Source: Candidatus Zixiibacteriota bacterium (GTDB lineage Bacteria; Zixibacteria; MSB-5A5; GN15; FEB-12). Taken from it: a stretch of DNA of 64,000 nucleotides. This document shows, piece by piece, positions 42,543-50,481 of this stretch (its first letter is position 1; the number at the start of each line of letters is the position of its first letter). Under the pieces are notes generated by a model. The model did no database searches, had not been told where the DNA came from, and was given only the letters and a program-made list of their open reading frames with translations. A program made the position numbers and the translations under genes. The DNA lies in contig JAVEYB010000009.1 of assembly GCA_034003725.1 (NCBI GenBank), positions 1-64,000 on the forward strand, written 5' to 3'.

Positions 42543-44018
42543 ATGAAACGCTCTCTGTTGCTTGTTATGAGCCTGGCGGTGTGCGCCGTGTCGATGGCAG
42601 CCAATGTTGCTATCGTCACAAACACCGCCGATGAGGGAACCGCAGAGGACTCGCTCACGGTGGCGTTTGTGGTGACCGATTCGATCGGCAATGTCGCGGC
42701 CGCGGACTCGTTTTATGTCGCCCTGTTCGGTCCGAGCGGCGAACCCGTTTTCGGGGCGTCGTACGCCATCGGCGCCGCAGAGATATCATCGATGCTGGTC
42801 GGCGGTCGGCGGGTCTATCGATGGGCCGAAGCAGTGGCGGATATCGACGCCGGTGGTCGTCGCGGCACGTACGCCGGAATCGTGATCGCAGTCGATACGC
42901 TTGACGGCGCGGGGGCCGAGTACCTCGATGGTGCGGCGTCGTTTTCGTTCGTCCTGATGCCATCGCTGGCCGACCGCATCCCGATAGGGGATACGATCCG
43001 GCGCGAGGCATCAACGCTGGTGTCAACGGATCGAATCGGCGTCGATCTCACGAACGTGGTCGGTACGCTGGACGCCGGAGAAATCGGTGTAGCCGCGATC
43101 GGTAATCAGCAGCTTGGCGACGGCGCGATCAGCGCGGGTAAAATCCAGGACTACGCAATCACGGCGTACAAGATAGCCGGCAGCGCGCTGTCGTCGTCGA
43201 AATTCTCCGACGACGCCATCGAGAAATTCTGGGAGTGCGACAGCTCACGCATATCGGCCGGGATGGGCGCGATGCTCAAGGATACGGCGGCCTACCAGGG
43301 ATCTGCGGGATCGATCGATTCCGCGGCGGTGGCCGGGTGGGTGTGGAATACACCGCAGGCGAATCACGAGATCCACGCCACGTTCGGCGATTATCTGGAT
43401 GCGCCCGTGTCGGCTCTGTCGACCGGAACCGGCGCACATGTGTTGACGGTGATTTCGTACGACTCGACTCGCGACGCCGTCATTCCGTATGCGGGCATAA
43501 CCGTTCACGATGTGTCTCATGCGGCCCTGCTTGCGGTCGGACGGACGGCGGCCGACGGCGCCATCACGTTTCACCTCGATGCGGACAGCTGCGTGGTTGC
43601 GGCGTTTGTCTCCGGATACACGTTCACGGGCCTCGATACCGTGGCGCTCGCCGAGACCGACGAGGACACGGTGTATGCATCGTGGTTCGACCCCGGCGCT
43701 CCGGTTTCGCCCGATCTCTGCCGTGTGTACGGGCACGTGTATGGTGTTGACGGGCTCCCGCTGGGCGGCGTGACGGTCACGGCGGCGCTGCCGAAGGGTA
43801 CGGTGAGGTCGGGCACCGTGCTTGTATCTCCGGCGTCCGTATCAACGACCACCGACGCCGACGGATACTTCGCCCTTGACGTCATACCGACGGCAGCCGT
43901 GCTGCCGCCGGATACTCGATACGAGGTGTCGATCGTACAGGCCGGCGGAACGATTCTGCGGAAGCGGGTTATCGTTCCCGATCAGTCGTCGTGGCGGCTG
44001 GACTGGTCCGACGAGTGA
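42543..44018 (+). CDS. Exported tail-fibre-like protein with Kre/CarboxypepD-reg-like C-terminus
   Basis: A 491-residue protein with a typical signal peptide (MKRSLLLVMSLAVCAVSMAA). The middle (about 170-225) has tail-fibre-like repeats: AIGNQQLGDGAISAGKIQDY, AITAYKIAGSALSSSKFSDDAIEKFW. The C-terminal 120 residues contain a carboxypeptidase-regulatory-like beta domain, CRVYGHVYGVDGLPLGGVTV ... TTTDADGYFALDVIP. The combination of signal peptide and tail-fibre repeats is odd and suggests a protein displayed on the cell. ATG 42543 has AGGCAGG upstream. Confidence 0.65.
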   Translation: MKRSLLLVMSLAVCAVSMAANVAIVTNTADEGTAEDSLTVAFVVTDSIGNVAAADSFYVALFGPSGEPVFGASYAIGAAEISSMLVGGRRVYRWAEAVADIDAGGRRGTYAGIVIAVDTLDGAGAEYLDGAASFSFVLMPSLADRIPIGDTIRREASTLVSTDRIGVDLTNVVGTLDAGEIGVAAIGNQQLGDGAISAGKIQDYAITAYKIAGSALSSSKFSDDAIEKFWECDSSRISAGMGAMLKDTAAYQGSAGSIDSAAVAGWVWNTPQANHEIHATFGDYLDAPVSALSTGTGAHVLTVISYDSTRDAVIPYAGITVHDVSHAALLAVGRTAADGAITFHLDADSCVVAAFVSGYTFTGLDTVALAETDEDTVYASWFDPGAPVSPDLCRVYGHVYGVDGLPLGGVTVTAALPKGTVRSGTVLVSPASVSTTTDADGYFALDVIPTAAVLPPDTRYEVSIVQAGGTILRKRVIVPDQSSWRLDWSDE

Positions 44019-44054
44019 CGGCCGGTTGACTGTGTTCAGTGTACAGGAGGAACC

Positions 44055-44354
44055 ATGGATTTCATTTTGTCAGATGGTGGATGGCTGGGCATTCTTGGAT
44101 CGATTGCCCTGACGTTGGTTGGTTTTATCGCCAACAAGTACGTAATTCCCTTCTTGCAGGTAGGGAAGAGACAAAAATACGCCGAGTACATCGCGGCGAT
44201 CGCGGGTGAGGCGATCGACGATTTGCGCAATCGTTATCCCGACAAGGCGTGGCTCGAGCATTTGCAGGAGGCGGTGGACGTGGTGATTGCGATCACCGGC
44301 ATCGCGCCGGATATCGCGGTACGCGCTGTCCATGCAGCGGCCGCACGGCGCTGA
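44055..44354 (+). CDS. Holin-like protein
   Basis: A 99-residue protein with one N-terminal membrane helix (WLGILGSIALTLVGFIANKYVI), then an amphipathic helical tail (KYAEYIAAIAGEAIDDLRNRYPDKAWLEHLQEAVDVVIAITG). This layout matches the LL-H-type phage holin family, which makes holes in the inner membrane late in infection. It has an AGGAGG ribosome site and is the last gene of the module. No endolysin gene is next to it. Confidence 0.65.
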   Translation: MDFILSDGGWLGILGSIALTLVGFIANKYVIPFLQVGKRQKYAEYIAAIAGEAIDDLRNRYPDKAWLEHLQEAVDVVIAITGIAPDIAVRAVHAAAARR

Positions 44355-44407
44355 CGGATCACCCAGCCTGCGTGCTGGTGGGCTGGGTGACGACGTGCCC
44401 GGTATGT

Positions 44408-44433
44408 GTTGTCAGGCGTATCGGCCTGACAAC
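44408..44433. terminator. Hairpin between the phage module and the next gene
   Basis: Stem GTTGTCAGGC / GCCTGACAAC with a six-base loop. No T run follows on either strand. It lies between the holin-like gene and the convergent dockerin gene. Confidence 0.45.
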
Positions 44434-44459
44434 GCATACACAATCGGGCGCAGACGGGC

Positions 44460-46622
44460 TCAGTAGCAGGGGGTGGACGCTGTCCCGTAGAGATAATTCA
44501 TGAAATACACGATGTCCGCGATGTTGATGTAGGTGTCGCAGTTGGCGTCGGCGCGCTGCGGTCCGCCTGCGGGCGCGGGGCCGCCCAGCGTGATGTACTG
44601 GATCATGTAGTAGAGATCCACTATGTCGGCGCCACCGTCGCCGTTGTAGTCGCCGGCGCTGAAGGTGTTCTCACAAATGTACTGCATGAGCACGCTGGTG
44701 TGCCCGGCGTACCGGTTCGCGTCTTCGGTCGCCGCCCACATGAAAAACCAGTCGCCCTCGGTGAGGGGATGGGGCGTCCACAGATACGACCAGCCGTCGG
44801 CGCCGTTCAGGTCCTTCCCGAGCAGGGCGCGGGTGAGCGACCAGTCCGGCGCCAGCAGAGAAACCATGAGATCGACCGAGTGCCACTCTCCGGTGATTTG
44901 CATTTCGGTGACACCGCCGCTTTCGCGGAACGGCACGTCCTGGACGGATCCGGTCAGGGGATTCATGATGGAGACGAGATAGGTATTGGGCGCCGTCTCC
45001 CAGTCGAGGAACCCGTCGACGGCTACCCACAGCCCGGGATCTCCTCCCAATCCGAGCAGGACCACGCGCTCGTCATCCTGTACCCACGTGCGGAGCCCGA
45101 CGTATTTCGGGCTGCGCTTGAAGTCGACAGAGACGCGCCCGCCGTGCGCAGCAATCCACTGCTGCAGACCCCGGACGAGCAGGTCGTCGCGCGTTCCTTC
45201 GTTGGCCCGCGTCTGGAACATCACGGCTAGCGATTCGGCAACGGCCGCAATGCCCAGGGTGGCTGCGCCGCTTTGCATCAATTCGGTGTAGCCGCGATCA
45301 TACCATTCCTGAATGGCGACGGCAGCGGCCGCCGGGCCGCAATAGTACTCGCCGAATTCGCCGTTTGCAATCGAGTTGCCGTCGTACGGGTCGTGATCGA
45401 CGTCGCCGAGCAGGGTCTGGTCGACCTCATACAGCCCGATTGTGAAATCGTCGGGGATCGCACGGCCTTTGAACTCCACGGATGAAATGTCTTCGTCCGA
45501 ACAGTTGACGAAAAAGTGAATGCTGGAGCAGAATGTGCTCCACGGCGACGGGTTTACGATGTACGGGATGGGTGGGGTCGGCTCGAGTATCACAACCCGC
45601 TCCACAGACGAGCTTCGCCCCAGCGTGTCGATAGCCGTGACGCGAATCGTGCATGGTCCCTCCGGGAGGCTCGCGAAATTCCACGGCAGGCTGTACCCGG
45701 CCGACGGAGTCGCGGGGTCAACGCCGTTGCGGGTGGTCGCCACGCCGTCGTAGACCATCCCGATACTCTGGAAACCGGATCCGCTATTGAACTCGAAGAT
45801 GACGTAGTCAACGATCCGGGAACCCGACGTCTCTACGGCCCACAACTCAGTGGACTCGTACAGCACGGAATCGTCGATGGCCGGCGACACCCATTCGAGC
45901 TGCGGCAGGGGATCGGTTCCCGAATCGTTGCCGCCGGGGACGCCCGACGCATACAGGACGAGTCGTCCGGGCCATTCGAAATAGAACTGGCCGTCGTCGT
46001 AGATGTACTGCCCAAGATCGACGAAGCCGATTTCCGAGTCCCAGATGTTGTACGAGACGCAGGGAACGCGGGAGGTGTCGGTGAGCACGGCGGCGTTCAT
46101 GGTCAGTGTGTTGGAGATAAGGAATCCGGCGAAAAACGGTCCGTTGACCACGACCGGTTCATCCAGCGGCACCCAGATATTGTAAAGCCCGGCGGCGGGG
46201 ATCGTATACTGCCACCAGACCGACGAGTCAATGAGCTGGCCGGGCACCGGGCATGTGGGATCGGTGAGGTCGGCTGCTTCGACGTCAACGGAAACCACGA
46301 TGTCGCCCGGTGCGTCAAAAATCATCGGCATGTTGATCTCGAGCACTGAAAACGGATACGGGTTTTCGCAGGACGCGGCCGGATCGAGGTATTGCTTGTA
46401 CAATTCCTGCCCGATCACCCATCCGTCGATTCGCATGATGATGCCGGCATCGGAACGGACAATGCAGGTATCCGCGGTGGCCATCCGTTGCGCTATACGA
46501 ATGTCGGTGGGGGAGAATTCCCCGATTTTTTCGACCCGGCCCGCGCGTTTTTCTGCGGGCCAGACTGCACCCGCAAAAAGAATTACTATTGCCAGAGCTT
46601 GAATGGACCGGTAGAGCCGCAT
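44460..46622 (-). CDS. Secreted dockerin protein with a C39-like domain
   Basis: A 720-residue exported protein. The signal peptide is MRLYRSIQALAIVILFAGAVWPA. The N-terminal 250 residues are beta-rich. An immunoglobulin-like domain follows (DYVIFEFNSGSGFQSIGMVYDG). At about 420-580 lies a papain-like peptidase C39-type domain, starting GEYYCGPAAAAVAIQEWYDRG with the expected Cys; the site where family members have GHWVVVDG reads GLWVAVDG, so the catalytic His seems to be lost. The end is a type I dockerin: GDYNGDGGADIVDLYYMIQYI and DANCDTYINIADIVYFMNYLYG. ATG 46622 has AAGGAGAT upstream. Confidence 0.8.
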   Translation of the reverse strand: MRLYRSIQALAIVILFAGAVWPAEKRAGRVEKIGEFSPTDIRIAQRMATADTCIVRSDAGIIMRIDGWVIGQELYKQYLDPAASCENPYPFSVLEINMPMIFDAPGDIVVSVDVEAADLTDPTCPVPGQLIDSSVWWQYTIPAAGLYNIWVPLDEPVVVNGPFFAGFLISNTLTMNAAVLTDTSRVPCVSYNIWDSEIGFVDLGQYIYDDGQFYFEWPGRLVLYASGVPGGNDSGTDPLPQLEWVSPAIDDSVLYESTELWAVETSGSRIVDYVIFEFNSGSGFQSIGMVYDGVATTRNGVDPATPSAGYSLPWNFASLPEGPCTIRVTAIDTLGRSSSVERVVILEPTPPIPYIVNPSPWSTFCSSIHFFVNCSDEDISSVEFKGRAIPDDFTIGLYEVDQTLLGDVDHDPYDGNSIANGEFGEYYCGPAAAAVAIQEWYDRGYTELMQSGAATLGIAAVAESLAVMFQTRANEGTRDDLLVRGLQQWIAAHGGRVSVDFKRSPKYVGLRTWVQDDERVVLLGLGGDPGLWVAVDGFLDWETAPNTYLVSIMNPLTGSVQDVPFRESGGVTEMQITGEWHSVDLMVSLLAPDWSLTRALLGKDLNGADGWSYLWTPHPLTEGDWFFMWAATEDANRYAGHTSVLMQYICENTFSAGDYNGDGGADIVDLYYMIQYITLGGPAPAGGPQRADANCDTYINIADIVYFMNYLYGTASTPCY

Positions 46623-46760
46623 GGGGATATCTCCTTTTATCCGGGAAAATACTCCTATGTCTTGATTATCGAGCGATTTGCGCTTTTCTTGATCTATGTA
46701 ATGACCGGTGGAACGCGGCTCCGGTCCGCGGGTTCTATCGACGGGCGAGGCAGGCAGAGA

Positions 46761-47642
46761 ATGGCGATTGACGACCAGCACCAGAAAGCTGACCCACGGC
46801 GCAAGCCGTCGTGGCTCAAAGTACGCGCTTTCTCCGGAAAGGGGTTCAGCGAAGTCAGCGAGCTGCTCCGCGAACGCGGCCTGTTCACGGTCTGCCAGGA
46901 GGCGAACTGCCCGAATCGAGGGGAGTGCTTTAACCGAGGGACGGCTACCTTCCTGATAATGGGACCCGTCTGCACGCGCAACTGCCGGTTTTGTAACGTG
47001 TCTCCGGGTACCCCGTCAGGACTAAATCCCGAAGAGTCTCGACTGGTGGCCGACGCTGTAGCGCGCATGCAGTTGCGCCACGCGGTGGTCACCTCGGTGA
47101 CCCGTGACGATCTTCCCGACGGCGGGGCGGGGCATTTTGCCGAGACCATTCGTGAAATCCGTCGATGTCGCCCGGGGTGTACGATTGAAGTTCTCACGCC
47201 GGATTTCCGTAATCAGCCGGATGCCCTTGGAATCGTCATGGCCGCGCGGCCCGACATCTTCAATCACAATGTCGAAACCGTTCCCCGGCTGTATCCGGCG
47301 GTTCGACCCGGCGCCGACTATCATCGGTCGCTCGATTTGCTCGCGCGGGCTTCGCGGGAGTTTGGCGCGCGGACCAAGTCCGGCCTGATGGTGGGACTGG
47401 GCGAGACGACCGACGAGCTCGCTGCGGTCTTCCACGATCTGCACGCTGCCGGGGTGGCGATGCTGACGATAGGCCAGTACCTGTCTCCATCGAAGGACCA
47501 CCTGCCGGTTGACCGATATGTTACTCCTGAGGAGTTTGACCGCCTGGCGGAGAGGGCCCGGATTGTCGGAATCCGACAGGTCTTTGCGGGGCCGCTGGTT
47601 CGCTCATCGTACATGGCAGACGCTATGGCGACGCGCGCATAG
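46761..47642 (+). CDS. lipA: Lipoyl synthase
   Basis: A 293-residue radical SAM enzyme that inserts two sulfur atoms into protein-bound octanoyl chains to make the lipoyl cofactor. Both iron-sulfur sites are complete: the auxiliary cluster Cys (C45, C50, C56 in CQEANCPNRGEC) and the radical SAM cluster (C71, C75, C78 in CTRNCRFC). VTSVTRDDLPDGGAGHF and FNHNVETVPRLY are family signatures, and the C-terminal RSSYMAD supplies the conserved Ser ligand. It is divergent from the dockerin gene with 138 bases between the starts. No lipB is visible. Confidence 0.96.
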   Translation: MAIDDQHQKADPRRKPSWLKVRAFSGKGFSEVSELLRERGLFTVCQEANCPNRGECFNRGTATFLIMGPVCTRNCRFCNVSPGTPSGLNPEESRLVADAVARMQLRHAVVTSVTRDDLPDGGAGHFAETIREIRRCRPGCTIEVLTPDFRNQPDALGIVMAARPDIFNHNVETVPRLYPAVRPGADYHRSLDLLARASREFGARTKSGLMVGLGETTDELAAVFHDLHAAGVAMLTIGQYLSPSKDHLPVDRYVTPEEFDRLAERARIVGIRQVFAGPLVRSSYMADAMATRA

Positions 47643-47752
47643 TCTGCGAATATCCCAGCGCAAATTTTACACAGATATCCCGAGCCATCTGGTCCTTTCC
47701 TCAAGCCGTCCGATAAGAATCGGAGAAGCTATGGCGGGAAAGGGCATCTTGG

Positions 47753-49285
47753 ATGAATAAACTCAGACCGCAGGTGCTGGTGGTCGACGACGAGATCTAT
47801 ATCTGCAAGATCGTCGTTGAGTCACTCGGGACCGAGGACTACGACGTCGTGTCGTACACCGATCCGGCACAGGCTCTGGCACATATCCGCGAAAACCCGG
47901 TCGACCTGGTCCTGACCGATCTCGTGATCGGTGAGTTCAACGGCGTGCAGGTGATGGAGACGACGCTGGAAAACCACAGCGACGCGATCATCATCCTGAT
48001 GACGGCTCACCCGACAATTCAGACCGCCATATCGGTACTCAAGAAGGGCGCCTACGATTTTCTGGTCAAGCCGTTCAAGCTCGATGCGCTCAAGGCCGCC
48101 ATCCGGCGGGGCCTGGCTCATCAAAAAGTTCGGCGCGACAACCTCGCCCTCAAGAGCCAGGTGGAGTTTCTGAAGGTCGCCAATGCATTCGGTACGGGTA
48201 TTCATATCGAGAAGCACCTCCAGATGGTGCTGGCTTCGTGCAAGACCGAGCTTGACGCGGCCGCAGCATCGGTTCTCGAAGTCAACCCCAAAACGGGCGA
48301 GACGGTGCGCCAGTTGTACGACTGCGATGACGAATCGATGCTCGCGACCGTGCTCGACGACACGCTGCTGTTGCAGTTCAACTGCAGCAAGAGCACCAAG
48401 CCGGTCGTGCGCACCGAGCACGTAACGCTCGACGGTCATCCGATGGTGAAGTCGCTCATATCACAGCCGATTCTCATCCACAAGCGGCTTCACGGCGTCA
48501 TCAACCTGCTGATCATCAGCCGCTTTGACCGGGTCCGTCCGGGGGAACTCGATGCGTTGTCGATTCTGACCAATTCGGCCGCGTCCGTGATCGCCAACAA
48601 CCTGTTGTACGAGGACGTCCAGCAGTCATACATGCAGGCGATCCGTGCTCTGGCAAACGCCATTGAAGCGAGAGACGCCTGTACGGCAGGGCACACCGAC
48701 CGCGTGAGCAAACTGGCGATGCTTGTCGCGAGGCGTATCGGGTGGACAGGGGAAGCGATCGATAACCTCGTGGTCGGCTGCATGCTGCATGATATCGGCA
48801 AAATCGGTGTGCCGGACTCTATCCTCAACAAAGCCGACCGGCTGACGCCGGAAGAACTCGAGACGATGACCAGTCACCCGATGGTCGGATTGAAAATCAT
48901 TCGCGGGATCGACCTGCTCAAGCCCGCCATTCCCTATATCAGCGCCCACCACGAACGCTACGACGGCAACGGTTATCCGCGCGGGCTGGCGGGAGAAGAG
49001 ATTCCTATCGAGGGGCGGCTGCTGGCCGTGGTGGATACGTTTGACGCCATCCTGTCCGACCGGCCGTACCGCAAAGGTGCACCGTTGAAGGTGGCGGTCG
49101 ATGAGTTAATCAATAATCGTGGTACTCAGTTTGACCCGACGCTGGTCGACGTGTTCCTGCAGTTGCTTCGCGAGGGCGAGGTGAATCTCAACGAGTTGTA
49201 CGGACGCGACGAGGATCTTGGTTTTATCGAGACACTCGGCATCGCTCCGCTCGCTACCAGGGTGTCGGAAACGGAATCGGTGTAA
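47753..49285 (+). CDS. Response regulator with receiver, GAF and HD-GYP domains
   Basis: A 510-residue regulator. The receiver (about 5-120) has VVDDE, the phospho-accepting D56 in LVLTDLVIG, and KPF. A GAF-like domain (about 150-290) follows. The HD-GYP phosphodiesterase (about 310-480) is complete: GHTDRVSKLA, HDIGKIGVPD, the HHERYDGNGYPRGL signature, and VVDTFDAILSDRPYRK. It should hydrolyse cyclic di-GMP under control of a kinase. A nine-codon frame with its own ribosome site (47731-47760) overlaps the start and could couple translation. Its 3' end overlaps the convergent protease gene by 32 bases. Confidence 0.92.
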   Translation: MNKLRPQVLVVDDEIYICKIVVESLGTEDYDVVSYTDPAQALAHIRENPVDLVLTDLVIGEFNGVQVMETTLENHSDAIIILMTAHPTIQTAISVLKKGAYDFLVKPFKLDALKAAIRRGLAHQKVRRDNLALKSQVEFLKVANAFGTGIHIEKHLQMVLASCKTELDAAAASVLEVNPKTGETVRQLYDCDDESMLATVLDDTLLLQFNCSKSTKPVVRTEHVTLDGHPMVKSLISQPILIHKRLHGVINLLIISRFDRVRPGELDALSILTNSAASVIANNLLYEDVQQSYMQAIRALANAIEARDACTAGHTDRVSKLAMLVARRIGWTGEAIDNLVVGCMLHDIGKIGVPDSILNKADRLTPEELETMTSHPMVGLKIIRGIDLLKPAIPYISAHHERYDGNGYPRGLAGEEIPIEGRLLAVVDTFDAILSDRPYRKGAPLKVAVDELINNRGTQFDPTLVDVFLQLLREGEVNLNELYGRDEDLGFIETLGIAPLATRVSETESV

Positions 49286-50372
49286 ACGAGACCAGCAGAA
49301 TCACGAGAGCAGCCGCTCCGAGCATCTTCGCATTTTTGCCGACCGGGTACTCATCGTTGAGGGTCGGCGGATGCGCCGCGCCGAAAATCAGTCCGAGGCC
49401 CGCGAACAGCCACCACATCATCGAGTAATACCCCAGCACCGCGAGAAAGACGACGGCCGCCCAGGCGAGCTTGCGCTGGATGTCGCGACCGAACAGCCCA
49501 TAGGTGATATGACCACCGTCGAGTTGGCCGATCGGCAGCATGTTGATGGCCGTGACCAGCAGTCCGACCCAGCCGGCAAACGCCGCCTCACTGAAGGCAT
49601 ACAGGTGGCCTTCCGGGGCGACCCCGACCAGCAGCGGCACCAGCGTCTGCATCAGAATCGACTCCCCGGTCAGCGAGAACGACATGGCAACATCGCGAAA
49701 CAGGAGCGGATCGCCGGGCAGAATAAACGACTGCGTGAGTCCAAGGACCAGCCAGCCGATCGCGACGATCCAGCCGGCGATCGGTCCGGCCGCTCCGACC
49801 TCGATCAGGTCGCGACGGTTCCAGAAGGGAGACTTGGATTTGATGACCGCGCCGAACGAACCGATGATGTTCGGTGCGGGAAGAAAATAGGGCCACGACG
49901 TGACGATATCACGCCGTCGGCTGGCCATGAAGTGACCCATCTCGTGTACCAACAGAATCGACATCAGCGCCGCGGTGAACACCAGGCCTTTGCCGGCGGC
50001 GAGGTCCGCGAGGACGGCATGCCACAGTTCTTCCCACGACTCGACGAACGCAAACTGCCGGAATACGACGGGAATGATGTAGACCGACAGCACGGTTGCG
50101 ATAAAGAGAATAACATTCAGTCGGGGGATACGCAGGCGGCGGTACGGGTCCACCAGCAGGGTCAGCGCGTCGTGTTCTCCACGAATCTCAAACGTGTATC
50201 CGGCGGAGTCAAGCCGGTCGGTGAGAGCGGCGACGGACGGCTGGAAGTCATAGCGCGGGCGGATGGCCAGTTCGAAGCGGGGTCCGCGACGGTAGGTAGC
50301 GTCGATGACGAATAGATCGGCGACCATGCGGACCAGGGTAGCCAGCTGGCGCTGTTCTGCGGAGTCGTTCAT
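49254..50372 (-). CDS. Site-2-type (M50) membrane metalloprotease
   Basis: A 372-residue protein with about seven to eight membrane helices. The zinc site HEMGHF (VHEMGHFMASRR) is in one helix and NMLPIGQLDGGHI, carrying the third ligand Asp, in a later one. An N-terminal 80-residue soluble domain (EQRQLATLVRMVADLFVIDATY) precedes the first helix. This resembles the cyanobacterial/plant EGY-like branch of site-2 proteases rather than RseP because no PDZ domain is present. It would cut membrane-bound substrates, often anti-sigma factors; none is adjacent. ATG 50372 lies seven bases after a TATAAT box; ATG 50393 is an alternative. Confidence 0.88.
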   Translation of the reverse strand: MNDSAEQRQLATLVRMVADLFVIDATYRRGPRFELAIRPRYDFQPSVAALTDRLDSAGYTFEIRGEHDALTLLVDPYRRLRIPRLNVILFIATVLSVYIIPVVFRQFAFVESWEELWHAVLADLAAGKGLVFTAALMSILLVHEMGHFMASRRRDIVTSWPYFLPAPNIIGSFGAVIKSKSPFWNRRDLIEVGAAGPIAGWIVAIGWLVLGLTQSFILPGDPLLFRDVAMSFSLTGESILMQTLVPLLVGVAPEGHLYAFSEAAFAGWVGLLVTAINMLPIGQLDGGHITYGLFGRDIQRKLAWAAVVFLAVLGYYSMMWWLFAGLGLIFGAAHPPTLNDEYPVGKNAKMLGAAALVILLVSFTPIPFPTPW

Positions 50373-50379
50373 AGGACCT

Positions 50380-50385
50380 ATTATA
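50380..50385 (-). promoter_or_regulatory. TATAAT box just before the M50 gene
   Basis: On the minus strand a perfect TATAAT lies seven bases before ATG 50372. A start about seven bases on would produce a leaderless mRNA. The -35 region at a 17-base distance (TGTCCG) is poor. Confidence 0.4.
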
Positions 50386-50411
50386 CGCTTCATGCCGTCA
50401 GGCGGACAGGC

Positions 50412-50447
50412 AAAAAAAAGGAAGCGAGGAGCAAGCTCCTCGCTTCC
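50412..50447 (-). terminator. Terminator of the 1688-residue protein gene
   Basis: Stem GGAAGCGAGGAGC / GCTCCTCGCTTCC, followed on the minus strand by TTTTTTTTG. It is a textbook rho-independent terminator 35 bases after the stop codon at 50482. Confidence 0.93.
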
Positions 50448-50481
50448 CGATCTATCCCGAACTTAGGGTTTCGGTTTAGAC

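Noticed and set aside
31000-44460. Attachment sites or a tRNA target for prophage integration
   Set aside because: I looked for matching direct repeats and a tRNA at both edges of the phage module and saw none; a full computational search could still find short ones.
49218-50315. 365-codon plus-strand frame
   Set aside because: Antisense to the M50 protease; rich in Gln, Arg and His with no domain.
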